Source: Microcaldota archaeon
Lineage (GTDB): Archaea; Micrarchaeota; Micrarchaeia; Anstonellales; JAHKLY01
Direction of reading: 5' to 3'
NCBI GenBank assembly: GCA_020854825.1
Contig: JAHKLY010000005.1
Span: 1-52,833 of the forward strand
DNA length: 52,833 nt
Part shown: in pieces, positions 17,601 through 27,745 of the stretch
Position numbering within the stretch: position 1 is the first letter of the stretch
Layout: each line of letters starts with the position of its first letter
Position numbers and translations under genes: made by a program
Notes under the pieces: model-generated
The model's database searches: none
The model's input: the letters and a program-made list of their open reading frames with translations, nothing else
What the model was told of the DNA's origin: nothing

Positions 17601-19990
17601 GTTGTTTGTGTTGTTCCATCACCACAATAAGTACAATCTTCTCTACACACATTTTCATGTGGCCCCCAACCAAGACTTCCTGGGGGTTCACAAGATTCAC
17701 CTGGATCAATATCATTATCTCCACAATAAATTATTGGCATTAAAGTACAATCTTCAAAACAACCAGAACCTCCGTCACATTCTTCCAGGAATCCGTATCC
17801 ATTTGGTGATTGAACTATTCCATCACCACAATATGTTAACATACATTCATGACATAAATCTGTTGGATCAATATTTTCATCATCACATTCTTCTGAAAAA
17901 TCAATATTTCCATCTCCACAATAAGTACAATCAGTTCTGCATAATGGATCTAATATATTATCACAGGTTTCTCCATAATCTAATTGAACTTCACCATCAC
18001 CACAATATGTACAAGTTGTTCTACATGGATTATCCCATGGCCCCCAAACAATTACTCCTTCTAAATTTGGATCACATGTTTCAATAAATCCTAAACTATT
18101 AGGTGTTTGAACATATCCATCACCACAATAGGACAATAAACATGTATTTAAACAATTATCTGTATTATCTGTATTTGCATCATCACATTCTTCAAAATAA
18201 ATATCAATTTTTCCATCTCCACAAAAAGTACAATCAGTTCTACAAGGATATAAATGGGGACTTGTTAATGAATCTGGTGGATCACAGGTTTCTAATTGTC
18301 CATCATCATTTGGAGATTGAATATATTCATCTCCACAGTATTTTGGAATAGGAATTAAATTACATTCTTCATCGCATGGAGGTCCACTTGGATTCATATA
18401 ATCACATTCTTCTCCTTCATTATGAATTCCATCCCCACAACAATCAGTTATATGTTCTGAAATTTGTTCGTAAATTCCTATTAAATCAGATTCATGGGGT
18501 GCAGAATAATAATGACTTGGACTTGATGCAATCTCACTTAGATGGGGTATGCCAGAAGTTACTAAATCTATGGTGTATATGATTATTCCATCTGCTTTTG
18601 CTGCATCTGCTTCATCCCAAGCATAATAACTTGGTGCGCCATCAGATAAAATTATCATAACTTTATTCGCATCTGCTCTTGAATGACTAGATGTAAATTG
18701 TTCATGGGCTAAAGCAATTGCGTCTCTTAAATTTGTTAATCCTGATGCAGTTAAAATATTAATATGAACAATAACACTTGAGTGTTCAAAAGTTAAAACA
18801 TGTCTTAAATATGCATAATCACCAAAAGTTACAAGACCTACTTTATCATTTGTTGAATTTAAAGTTGAAATAAAAAAAACTGCACTTTCTTTTGCATAAT
18901 CTAATCTTGATAAGGGAGCACCAATTTCTCTCATATTCATACTATTAGATGTATCTATAACTAACATAATATCTAAAGGAACAGTTCCAGAACATTCTAC
19001 TAAACAATTTTCACTGCAATCATCACCATTTATTAAATTGCCATCATCACAACTTTCACCCAAATGTATTTCTAATATTCCATTTCCACAATGTTCAGTT
19101 GTAGGTCTTTCTCTGCACTCTTCAGCACATAAAGAAGTAGGAGGAATTGAAATTGTTAATTTTTCTTTATTTGGATTTTTAACAAAAACTCCTTCATTAG
19201 TATATACTCCTACTGTTAATGCAGTTGTTGTTTCATAATTTCCTGTATCTAAATTGTAAGAATATAAATTTTTAATATTGTATTTTTCTAAAATAGATAT
19301 ATGTTCTTTTGTAAAACCACCATATGGCATTCCAATTAAATTCCATCCTGCATTCGTTAATTCTATCTTACCCCCGCAAACTGGATCTCCAGTTAAAAAA
19401 ATTGTTTGGTCTTTTTCTGAATAAACCCAATAACCCATCAAAGGTTTAATTGTTTTAACATCTGTATATTTCCCTTCTTGAGAATAACTATAAATCTTAA
19501 GATCTGAATTAAATATAATCTCATCAACTTCTTTTCCTATAACTGGAGATGAAAATAAATTCCACCCCTTAGATAAAGTGATATTAACGCCACATATTAA
19601 CTCTTCTGTAATTCTCCCTTCTGAAGGAATAACAATTAATGGAGAATGTTCTTTTACTTTAATACATGCCTCTTGTCTTGGAATTCTTTCTGTTTCACAA
19701 AGATAAATTGTTAAATCTCCATACTCATAAGTTGAAGTACTAGGAACATTTACTAACTCAAGCATAGTGGTTGCTGTTGCATCCCAAATTGCAAAATTAA
19801 CACTTCCATCAGAAGGCATAACTATTGAAAAAACAACTGTATAACTATCAGTTCTTAAACTATCACCAACTTCATAAGCTGCGTATCCGTCTCCACAACC
19901 TGAATTAACACAATCAATTGAAAAGGCAAAACTTGCCAAAAATAAAAATAGAATAACTACAATATATTTAGAATTTAATATAGATTTCAT
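14639..19990 (-). CDS. Giant secreted Cys-rich protein: VWA domain, CGDG repeats, beta-helix
   Basis: The 1783-residue protein begins with a signal peptide (residues 1-24, hydrophobic VVILFLFLASFAFS). Residues about 130-290 hold two 'GWNL...GYWVY'-type modules. Residues about 335-520 are a von Willebrand A domain with an intact MIDAS start DTSNSM and the later LSDGAP. Residues about 520-1250 carry roughly twenty Cys-rich repeats of the form CGDG-x-Q-x-GE-x-CD-x-CR-x-DC-T-YCGDG (Myxococcus-type DUF4215). Residues about 1500-1783 form a right-handed parallel beta-helix with NNNI/NHV-type rungs (NosD/PbH1-like). No C-terminal anchor is visible. VWA plus beta-helix plus disulfide repeats suggests cell-cell adhesion or host contact. 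tRNA-Asn lies just upstream. Confidence 0.85.
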   Translation of the reverse strand: MKSILNSKYIVVILFLFLASFAFSIDCVNSGCGDGYAAYEVGDSLRTDSYTVVFSIVMPSDGSVNFAIWDATATTMLELVNVPSTSTYEYGDLTIYLCETERIPRQEACIKVKEHSPLIVIPSEGRITEELICGVNITLSKGWNLFSSPVIGKEVDEIIFNSDLKIYSYSQEGKYTDVKTIKPLMGYWVYSEKDQTIFLTGDPVCGGKIELTNAGWNLIGMPYGGFTKEHISILEKYNIKNLYSYNLDTGNYETTTALTVGVYTNEGVFVKNPNKEKLTISIPPTSLCAEECRERPTTEHCGNGILEIHLGESCDDGNLINGDDCSENCLVECSGTVPLDIMLVIDTSNSMNMREIGAPLSRLDYAKESAVFFISTLNSTNDKVGLVTFGDYAYLRHVLTFEHSSVIVHINILTASGLTNLRDAIALAHEQFTSSHSRADANKVMIILSDGAPSYYAWDEADAAKADGIIIYTIDLVTSGIPHLSEIASSPSHYYSAPHESDLIGIYEQISEHITDCCGDGIHNEGEECDYMNPSGPPCDEECNLIPIPKYCGDEYIQSPNDDGQLETCDPPDSLTSPHLYPCRTDCTFCGDGKIDIYFEECDDANTDNTDNCLNTCLLSYCGDGYVQTPNSLGFIETCDPNLEGVIVWGPWDNPCRTTCTYCGDGEVQLDYGETCDNILDPLCRTDCTYCGDGNIDFSEECDDENIDPTDLCHECMLTYCGDGIVQSPNGYGFLEECDGGSGCFEDCTLMPIIYCGDNDIDPGESCEPPGSLGWGPHENVCREDCTYCGDGTTQTTAGEECDDGNANENDLCLNDCKFNICGDEIINENLFKIATGDISIPFIFMPYETCDPPGEEMPNDNYCREDCTYCGDGYIQSIWFETCDSEDYCRTDCTYCGDGITQREHGESCDGESWCREDCTYCGDMRVQEIHGESCDSQEWCREDCTYCGDEVIDYMWEDCDDGNDNNYDDCTNECLLPRCGDEYLHLNLDETCDPPGTETGPYNNPCRNDCTYCGDGIIQPTLGFWINLESSGPEYIIFYEGESCEPMLNKSCRTDCTYCGDGITQREHGESCDGDSWCREDCTYCGDMRVQEINGEECDDGNRYNEDECLDNCQRPYCGDGYIQSGIMYYTEAGEIINLDETCDGEEYCRDDCTFCGDGIIQDGEACDGEEYCRDDCTMCGDEQLQLEYGEECDDGNTDNTDYCTNECKLATCGDGYIQEILGETCDGEDISSCRDFIINGIEMTVEGCECCNCLYDVELYNASYFDCSVEPIGECFYNDDCLLYPYEVCVRDTHNFASCEFVNIFGSDLDIYMDPTNTLIYYDNLIKHNSRRNTFISKLNELTYEISWEDGGRGTCDDVGTSIYRYGGFIQLILNNISCDYNNSILTKLHYSDIKRLEFDSDYATPFIDENNRFLIQLWDDVHDVPLNSKFNFTINETSDCKCGNGILEAGEDCDEGLNNGMPCVPFFNGTCNMCSNLCTYEELSYEDENVWLVREDIKLERGKTYTNQFKIVNNNLVFDCNGAVLNGYPLPSYKIGIEVFEQNNITIKNCHIQHYDIGLYAFNSDYLKLENNHVAENNEQGIYVLDSEHIFMNGNEAGGNTREGIYLKEVDHSIINHTTTIGNIQIGLRLDNSHNNRFNYITSNNNLNSVLLSSSNDNIINGVYISNNIQTGLSLVTSSNNFISEGYSNSNNIGVGLTYGSISNEIKNLEIVNNFRDGVSIRRESNNNKFIDNNVCDNLRYAFHTSVNATYNIGNNICNNEKILDDVGTNTIYCSTRCS
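16706..17324 (-). repeat. Two 127-bp near-identical copies within the Cys-rich region
   Basis: Bases 16706-16832 and 17198-17324 match with a single difference (16760 against 17252) at an offset of 492 bp. They encode the same repeat block (CRTDCTYCGDGITQREHGE...). Other CGDG repeats in the gene are much more divergent, so this pair marks recent duplication or gene conversion. Confidence 0.85.
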
Positions 19991-20023
19991 AAATATATAC
20001 TGTGTTCAATCTTTAAAAAACTA

Positions 20024-20132
20024 CGCCCCGGAACGGGATCGAACCGTTGGCCTTCCGGTTAACAGCCGGACGCTCTACCGTTGCTCGTTTTAGTGTGCTT
20101 ATTGCATACGTAAAACTCTAAGCTACCGGGGC
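20024..20132 (-). tRNA. tRNA-Asn(GTT) with D-loop intron
   Basis: The acceptor stem pairs GCCCCGG (20132-20126) with CCGGGGC (20031-20025), with discriminator G at 20024. The anticodon arm TCCGG-CTGTTAA-CCGGA has anticodon GTT. The T-arm AACGG-TTCGATC-CCGTT is intact. The D-arm GCTT/GAGC (with GGTAGAGC on the 3' side) is interrupted by about 34 nt (roughly 20117-20084) closed by GTTTTA/TAAAAC. The intron thus lies in the D-loop near position 15/16, an unusual site. The U33-G34-U35 triplet is the recognition element of queuosine-type Tgt. A TTTAAATA box is about 30 bases upstream. Confidence 0.88.
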
Positions 20133-20167
20133 TTAAAAATAGTAAAATAATTTTAGTGGTTGTATAT

Positions 20168-20551
20168 TTAAATGTTTTGTCTAATTTCTAATCTATAATA
20201 TAGTGTTCTCCAACTAACTTCAAGTTTTTTTGCAATTTCTCTAACAGACATTCCTGTTTCTTTTAATTTTTTTGCTCTTTCAATAGTTGATTCTGATAAT
20301 TTATATGGTCTTCCTCTTTTTAAATTTCTTTTAATCACATTTACATTCATTCTTCTTAAAACTTTTATTACTTTTAATGATAAGGTATCATAAATACCTT
20401 TAGAACAATAAATTGTATCTACTTTTGTATTATTTAGTAAATATGCTAAAATATAACTGCTTGGTTTAACTTTTATTACTACTATTCTTTCATTAGAACT
20501 ATTATCAATTGTTTCTTTGATTTCTTTTCTTGTTCCTTTAAGAATCAGCAT
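20168..20551 (-). CDS. Helix-turn-helix DNA-binding protein
   Basis: The 127-residue protein ends in an HTH of the resolvase/Hin C-terminal type: RGRPYKLSESTIERAKKLKE, then TGMSVREIAKKLEVSWRTLYYRL. The first 75 residues form an alpha/beta domain (RIVVIKVKPSSYILAYLL ... VDTIYCSKGIYDTL) that is not a serine-recombinase catalytic domain, because no catalytic Ser-Arg set is visible. It could be a transcription regulator or a remnant of a recombinase-like protein. The start overlaps the end of the upstream gene by 14 bases, indicating coupling. Confidence 0.7.
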   Translation of the reverse strand: MLILKGTRKEIKETIDNSSNERIVVIKVKPSSYILAYLLNNTKVDTIYCSKGIYDTLSLKVIKVLRRMNVNVIKRNLKRGRPYKLSESTIERAKKLKETGMSVREIAKKLEVSWRTLYYRLEIRQNI

Positions 20552-21845
20552 CCCTTACCGCCTCTAGAAATTCTTTACCTCTACCTTTTTCTAAAACAAG
20601 TTTTATCTCATTTATACCTGCTGTTAAATCTTCATTTGAAATATTAAAAAACTTGATACCCCAATCCATATTATTTGATTTATATACAAAGAAGGATGCA
20701 CCAAATATTTTTGGGTCCATTCTAGGGATTAAATTTTCATATTCTAATTTCTGTTTTAATATTTTTGTGGCATTCTCAATTTTATTTTCTCCATGTTCTA
20801 AAATATTAAAAACTTCTAAATGTGATTCTTCAGGTTCAATTGTTAAGGTAGGTAATAAATTATTTTCTTGTCTTTGTGTTTTTGAATTTAAAATATAAAA
20901 TTTATATATTGTTAATAATAAATCTCTTATCGCTTTTTTTTCAGTTAATAAATTTCCTAAAGAATTCCTTTTAGTTATCTGAGATTTTAATTCTTCATCC
21001 ATAGTTAATTCTTCTTCTGTTTGTACTAAAAAATTCCTTTCTATCAATTCAGATTTAACATTTTCAAATCCTTCTACTAAATCTAATCTTGAATCTGGAA
21101 TTAACTTATTTTTTCTTAGTAGCTCATTATATTCTCTTATTTTGCCTTGTTCTTGTTCATTCATTATTTGTTTAACTTCTTGTGATGCTTTAGATACAAA
21201 AGAAAGAATAATTGAAATTCTTGCAGAATCACTTGTAATTAATCCTGGTTGTTTAACAATTCTTGTTTTTATCACTCTAGCATTTTTTCCAAAGTCTTTT
21301 TTTATTCTTTCTTCTAGATTATCTTTTTTTATTACTCTAATAGACTTATGGATTCTTTTTCCATTCTCTTCATATTCTACTTTTGCAATTAAATACTGAG
21401 GCATATCTTTTCCTGATAATAATGTATTCATTCTTGTAAATGCATTTAATCCATATTTTCCCGACTTTATTATTCTGCTTATGTGATTTCCATCAATGGG
21501 CAAATGAGGTATAATTTCTGGATCCAATTCCCTTAATTTTCTTAATATTAAAAAAGAAGATAATGCAATTTTAACACGTAATAACGTTATTCTTTTAATA
21601 TATTCATAATACTTTAATACAGATAATTGTTTTTTTAGATCTGCACTTTCTTCTTGACTTATATCTAAATCTAAATTCAGATTTGAAAAACTTATGTTGG
21701 GATTTTTGAATCCCCTCCTCTCCATCTCTTTCTTCATATCACTTAATTCTAGTATATGTGATTCAATCTGTATTTTATCATCTGTTGATTTAATATTATC
21801 CAAATATTCATTGGCGCGTATTATAAAATTAAATGAATTTTCCAT
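20538..21845 (-). CDS. Hypothetical protein, operon partner of the HTH protein
   Basis: The start at 21845 (MENSFNFIIRANEY) has GGAGAA upstream. A longer frame to 21902 starts without a ribosome-binding site. The 435-residue product is mostly helical, with an internal beta-rich stretch (YLIAKVEYEENGKRIHKSIRVI) near residue 170 and long charged helices after residue 230. No signal peptide, membrane helix or recognised domain is present. Its stop overlaps the start of the HTH gene. Confidence 0.6.
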   Translation of the reverse strand: MENSFNFIIRANEYLDNIKSTDDKIQIESHILELSDMKKEMERRGFKNPNISFSNLNLDLDISQEESADLKKQLSVLKYYEYIKRITLLRVKIALSSFLILRKLRELDPEIIPHLPIDGNHISRIIKSGKYGLNAFTRMNTLLSGKDMPQYLIAKVEYEENGKRIHKSIRVIKKDNLEERIKKDFGKNARVIKTRIVKQPGLITSDSARISIILSFVSKASQEVKQIMNEQEQGKIREYNELLRKNKLIPDSRLDLVEGFENVKSELIERNFLVQTEEELTMDEELKSQITKRNSLGNLLTEKKAIRDLLLTIYKFYILNSKTQRQENNLLPTLTIEPEESHLEVFNILEHGENKIENATKILKQKLEYENLIPRMDPKIFGASFFVYKSNNMDWGIKFFNISNEDLTAGINEIKLVLEKGRGKEFLEAVRDADS

Positions 21846-21992
21846 ATTTATTCTCCTTTTTTTTGCGCAAGCGCATATTTTTGTATAGTATATTAATTGC
21901 ACACAATTATATAAATACGTTTTGGTTTTTAGAATGTTTTTTAAAATAGAAAAGAATAAAAAGCGCGCAGGATATATATTATTTGATGAGTT

Positions 21993-22586
21993 ATGACTTT
22001 TAAAAAAATATACACTAAATCAAGAAATAAAAAATTTATTTTAAATGCAACACAACTAACTCCAGAAGAATTAATCACTTTATTTAATGAGTCAGAACTG
22101 ATATTATTTTTAAAAGGCACGTTGGGAGGGAAATTAGCAGTTGAAACAACTGATACATATATAGGATTTAGAAAAACATTTGATGGAAAACCTAGATATA
22201 TAATATTAAAAATAGAACAAAATAATGAATCAATGGATTTATGGTTAAAAACTTCAGAAAAAATGAATAAAAATATAAAATTGGATATTTGGGAAAACTT
22301 AACAGTACAAAAATCAACTGGTGCTATTTATTCAAGAGATGAAAGTACCAAAGGAACAAGGTATTTGTCTGATATTTTAGAAAAAATAGTAGAACTTCAT
22401 AATACTGCAAATCTTGATACTACATGGAAAGAAGAGATAGAAGAATATACTCAAAAACCAAGCGCAATTAAAGCAATGTTATTGGAATTAAGATTCCCAA
22501 ATCTTATTTATTATTATGAAAATTTTTACTTACCTATGGAAAAAATAATTAAAAATTTAAAAGAAAAAAAACCCATTTCTATTTAA
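21993..22586 (+). CDS. Hypothetical protein convergent with the RHS gene
   Basis: The 197-residue protein has an alpha/beta look with no signal peptide. It contains LTPEELITLFNESELILFL, the beta segment KPRYIILKIEQ and a helical C-terminal third. I do not recognise it. Its stop is only 31 bases from the stop of the convergent RHS gene. In bacteria the gene next to an RHS toxin tip is often its immunity gene, but those are usually downstream on the same strand, so such a role is only a possibility. Confidence 0.6.
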   Translation: MTFKKIYTKSRNKKFILNATQLTPEELITLFNESELILFLKGTLGGKLAVETTDTYIGFRKTFDGKPRYIILKIEQNNESMDLWLKTSEKMNKNIKLDIWENLTVQKSTGAIYSRDESTKGTRYLSDILEKIVELHNTANLDTTWKEEIEEYTQKPSAIKAMLLELRFPNLIYYYENFYLPMEKIIKNLKEKKPISI

Positions 22587-22616
22587 GTATATATTTTCCC
22601 ATCTCAAATAATAATA

Positions 22617-25600
22617 CTACTCTCTTAAACCCATAGGATTACTACCCATAAAATCAGGTATGTAATTACTAGGATAAGGGTTATGATTTACCTCCGTTAC
22701 TCCCTCTTTTTCTTGTTTTCCCCTTCTATATATTTTTAAACTCATGTGCATCCCTGCTGCTGCAAGCCCAGAAGGATTATTAGAGTATCCGGGGCCCAAT
22801 AAAGACATAACAAAATCAACAAGTGGACCACAAGAAGGCGTAAACCTGCCCAACATAAAATTAAGAGACATATCTGCCGTAAATTTGCCTGCAGCAAAAA
22901 TATCAGCCATTTCCTCTGGATAGTAAAGCATATTCATTTCATTTGTCCAATCAATAGGAACTTCAGCAGATAAACTATCCATTACCTCATATATATTTTG
23001 ATTTTGTGGGTCCCCTCCATTAGAAAAAGTATGATCAACTACTCTCCATTTTCCATCTAATTCAGGATTTAAAGAGTTTACTTGTATATACATTTCGTTT
23101 GTAGTTATTCTAGTGTTATCTATAAATTCAGAGTTAAAACCATTATAAAATATCTCATGAGCATTATGTACCATTTGTATTAATATTTGAGTATTCCGTT
23201 CCATTTCCATAACATGAGGAGGATAATTGGAAAAACCTATAGGATACATTTCATTCCCATTTAAATCAACGTATTTCATCGGATTATTTTGCGCGTACAC
23301 AAAAGGATTCAAACCATCTTTTATTGGGTCTGGACTTATAAAGCGCCCTAATTGTGGGTCATAAAATCTTGCGCCAAAATATTGCAAGCCTGATGAATCT
23401 TGTTCATGGCCAACAAAATCTTTTCTATTTTCAATCTCTTGCGCTAAATTTAATTGTGCGCCGAAAATATCATAATCTGTTTTCATAACTACAGATCCAT
23501 TCTCATCTGTAATTAATCTTGGATTTAATCTATGGTCATTATGATAATAATAAATTTTAGGATCTAATGGTGCATGAACTAATGATTCTGGTGAATCAAA
23601 ATCTACTCTTGAAATTAAGTTTTGTCCTGCATAAATATACAAAGTTTCATCTCCTTCTAAAGAAGGTGGTTTGCCTGATTCTCCTGTTTCAATATCCAAA
23701 CTTGGTTTTATTATAGTTGAAGTATCTGTATACACCCAGTATCCTAAACCTGGTTCTAATTCATCTGCTGAAACTAGTGAATATCTTCCTGTTTTTGGAT
23801 CCATAGAATAAATAGATATTTTTGTATTCACAGTATTTTTTTCAAAAGAATCAATATCTTTTTGAGAATTAAAACTAATCATCTCAAATTTTGAATTTGT
23901 AGTTTTCAAATTCTTTGAATCATAAGTTTCAAATGAAACTTTTGTAGGTTTATTCATATAAACCCAAACACCACTTAATAAATCTAAGTCTGTTTTTTCA
24001 TCAATTGTTCCATATCTCCCAGTAGAAGAATCATAATAATATGCAGTTTTGTATAATGAATTATCTAATTCTTTAAAGGCACCTACAGAAACCATATTCC
24101 AACCAATATCTAAAGGAATAGTTATTATTGTAGAAACAGGTTCTTCAACGTCTTTTAATTTTTTAGTTATTTCATATATTGTTTTATCTCCATCCCAAAA
24201 ATAATAAATTACTTCTGAATTATTTATTATGTTTATAATCCGTTTACCATTTACAGAATAATAATATTCTTCATTTCCAAAAGAACCATTAATTGTTTTT
24301 AAATTACCTTTATCATCATATGTGATTTCATATATTGTTTCATTTGCTCCTTCAACTAAAGGACCTCCAGTAGTAGGTCCTGCAAATGAAACAGATGGAT
24401 TTTTTAATTTCTTTGAAATTAATCTATTCATATTATCATATTCATAAATATATTCTCCTTCTGGAGTATTTGCTGAATTTAAAATTACTGAGTTTCCTCC
24501 ATCATAAAATTCATATTCATAATTTGTTGTTCCTTCTCTTGAATATTTAATTAAACGATTATCTAATTCGTCATAAACATAACTTGCATCTTCAAAAAGA
24601 CTTGGATCATTTGAAAGGGTATCTGTTAATCTATTTGCTTCATCATATCTAAATCTCACTAAATTCTGCCATTCGTATGAAGTAGACACTGTTGTTTCAC
24701 CATCTTCTGAAATACCAATAGCAGAACTTCCAAATATTGGACTTAATTTATTAATTGAAATAATATTTGATAAATCATCATAAACATATTGTCTTGCAAA
24801 ATAGTTAATAGAATTTTTAGCTGTTCTTAATTCTATTAATCTATTATTAATATCATACTCATATTCATTTTCAAATTCGTTGCCATAACTTAATTTTTTT
24901 AATCTTCCCTGATCATCTATATCAAAAGAGGCAATATCTTTATCAATATATTTAATTTCCGTTATTCTGCCTAAATTGTCATATATATACTTAATATTCT
25001 TCTCGTTTATTTCTTTATTAATCAATGAAGCCAAACTAAATGTATTAATTACCTCTATTTGTTCAATATTTGTAGTATCTAATTTATTTTGTATTATTTG
25101 TTTTTCTAAAAATCCTTTTTCATTATATTCAAAATGTATTATTTGATTATCTGTTGCTTGATAACATATCTTTCCTATACCATTTTCACAAATGGGGCTT
25201 CCCCCTTCTACCACTCCTTCATCCCCATATTCTTTTTCATCAATACTATATCTTTCTAACAAATGAGTTGCTTTTATTCTATTTAAATTATCATAAGTTT
25301 TATAAAAAACTAAATAATCTATTTTTTCTGCTTTATTTGAAGTTAGATATAAATTATCTAAATAAACAGTCCCAAATGTTTGGATTTTTAATTTTATATA
25401 CTCTGTATTTAGTGGGGAAGTTAAATTATATGTATAATTTTTCCAATCCGAAGTTAAACTATTTCCTCTCCTTTGAGTTGTTATAATATCTAAATTAGAA
25501 TCTAAATATTCAATTTCAAATAATACCCCTCCTCCTTTAGCATAAGTGCCAATAATAACTTCTTCTTTTTGATTAAATGGAATTTCATAAATATAATCTA

Positions 25601-27745
25601 TTTTTCCCATACCTAATAATCTAAGACATTTACCAGAATAACAACCACTTGAAAGATATTCTATATTATAAGAAGGACCAAATGAAAATTCATTACTATT
25701 GAAATATTTTTCATTTTCTAACTCAAAACCAGAATCAATAATAAAATTATTTATAGAGGTATAAACTAAATTATTGTTATCATCATAAAAATTTGTTAAA
25801 TATCCTCTATCTGGATCATATGAATAAATATTATTTCCTCTAAAATCATAAATATTATTTGTATCTCTGTTTAATGGATCAATATATGTTTTTATATTAG
25901 TAGAGGTATCCGAATATTCAAAAACTTGTTTTCTTCCTAGAGAATCCTCTACTTCTATAGTTCTTCCAAAATTATCGTTTGTTGTTTTAATAGTATTTCC
26001 TAAAGCATCTGTTGTTTCAGTTATTAATTTCTCTCCTAATCCATATTCAATTTTTGAAGAAACTAAAGTTCCTGAAAAATCGTAAGATTTTTCTAATTCT
26101 GCTAATGGATCATTTGAATATTCGTGTTTAATAAATTCAATATCTTCTGGAAAAATAAAAGAATTATCTGTTCTTAAAATAGAAATAGGTTTGCTTTGTT
26201 TTAATATATTTCCAAACCTATCATGGCCTATATATGTTCTTAAAATTTCTGAACATCTTTCAAATTTACAATCTCCTTTATTAGTATCAACTGCTATCTG
26301 ATTTCCAAAACCATCATAATAAGTTTTTGTTGTTTTTAATTTATCTAAAGTAATATACTCATTAGTAATAATATTTGAGGGATTGTGTATGGATGTATCA
26401 ATAGTTATAGTTTCATACTCATGATCTTCATCTGTATAACTACTTTCAATTTTATTATACTCCTTATATGAATAAGTTTGATATGCTACCTCTTCTCCAG
26501 GAAGATATATTGCTTTTATTCTATTAAAATCATCATAGACATAATTAGTTTTTTCATCATTCAAACCTATTTTTTGAATTAAATTATCTTTATTATCATA
26601 AATATTTTTTTGTGTCCCTATAAGCGTTTTAGTTTGTTCAATTAAATTAGTATCTGTATAAGTAAATTCTGTTTTAACTCCATTTGAAGTTTGTTCTTTT
26701 ATCAACCCATTTAATGTATAATTGTAGGTATCTTGTTCAATGAATCTATTTGTATTTTTATCATAAATTTTAATTGAATTTAAAGATAATGATCTTAGAT
26801 TAGAAGGAGTTATGTATTCGAATTCTTGTTTTATTAATGAGTCTAATAATTTTTTATTTAATTCAATATCACTAATTGAGGTATCTTCATTTCCTTGAGC
26901 ATTATATTCCACTAATCTAAATAAATTTTCATCTAAAATTTCTGGATTATTTTCATGTAAATATTTAGTATATGTTTTTACTTTATTTTCTCCATAACCA
27001 ATAGTTTCAACTATTGGCTGATCAAATTCATTATATTCTATTTCTTTGTATTGAATATATTCTTTATTATTTGTTGTTTGATTTTTTAATAAAATACTAT
27101 ATATTGTTGGATTAGAAGCTTTCTCATTAACCTTGTAATTATTTATATGGGAATATATCAATTCATCATCTTCTGAATATAATTCTGTTTTGTAATTTGT
27201 GCCTTTTAATAAATCTCCTTCTCTATCTCCTGATTCAGTTGGCCCATTATAAAAATAATTTATTTTTTTACCATTTTCTTCATAAATTGTTTCTGTTTTA
27301 TTATAGAAAATATTAGCATATCTTTCATCCTCCTCTCCTTTAAAAATCGTACCATCATACTCAAAACTTGTTGGCAATAATTCTAAAGTTAATTTAGGAT
27401 TATAATAATTATATTCTGTTAATATATATTTTTCTTTTATTGGATCATGATTAATTATCTTTTTTAAATTCCAGCCAAAAGTAAAATTAGTAAAATCTTC
27501 AGAATATGTAGTTATGTTTGGCTCGTTACCTTCATAATAAGTTTTAAACACCCTAGGGACATTTGTTTCATTTCTTAATTCATATTCAAATAAAGAAACA
27601 CCACCATTAATGTTTGTTGTACTTTTTATCAAACCTAAAAATTCGTCTCTTGGTTGATCATAATATTCAAATTCTTTTACTAGTAAACAATTTTCTCCTT
27701 CTTCATCATAGCATTTTTCAATTTTTGAAAGTAAAGAGATATTTT
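22617..27745 (-). CDS. RHS/YD-repeat protein, C-terminal part of a frameshifted gene
   Basis: An ATG-less open frame enters from the region after 27746 and codes for about 1709 residues; the first internal start-like codon is a TTG at 27632. It contains many YD repeats (YDNKDNLIQKIG, YEYDNMNRLISK), a jellyroll-like insert near 25.4 kb, a pair of GWNM/GYWVY modules near residues 1210-1350 and the RHS core YFGARFYDPQLGRFISPDP ... NPFVYAQNNP. About 200 residues follow the core, the position of the variable toxin tip in bacterial RHS proteins. The residues just upstream of the TTG also read as RHS sequence (KNISLLSK, KEFEYYDQP), so this is the continuation of the 27746-29908 frame displaced by one base. 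Confidence 0.85.

Noticed and set aside
16894-18582. Plus-strand His/Tyr-rich frames opposite the Cys-rich gene
   Set aside because: They arise from the antisense of repetitive Asp/Cys/Gly codons, have no ribosome-binding sites, and mirror the repeat period.
20168-20551. Serine recombinase/resolvase
   Set aside because: Only the C-terminal HTH resembles resolvases; the catalytic domain is absent.
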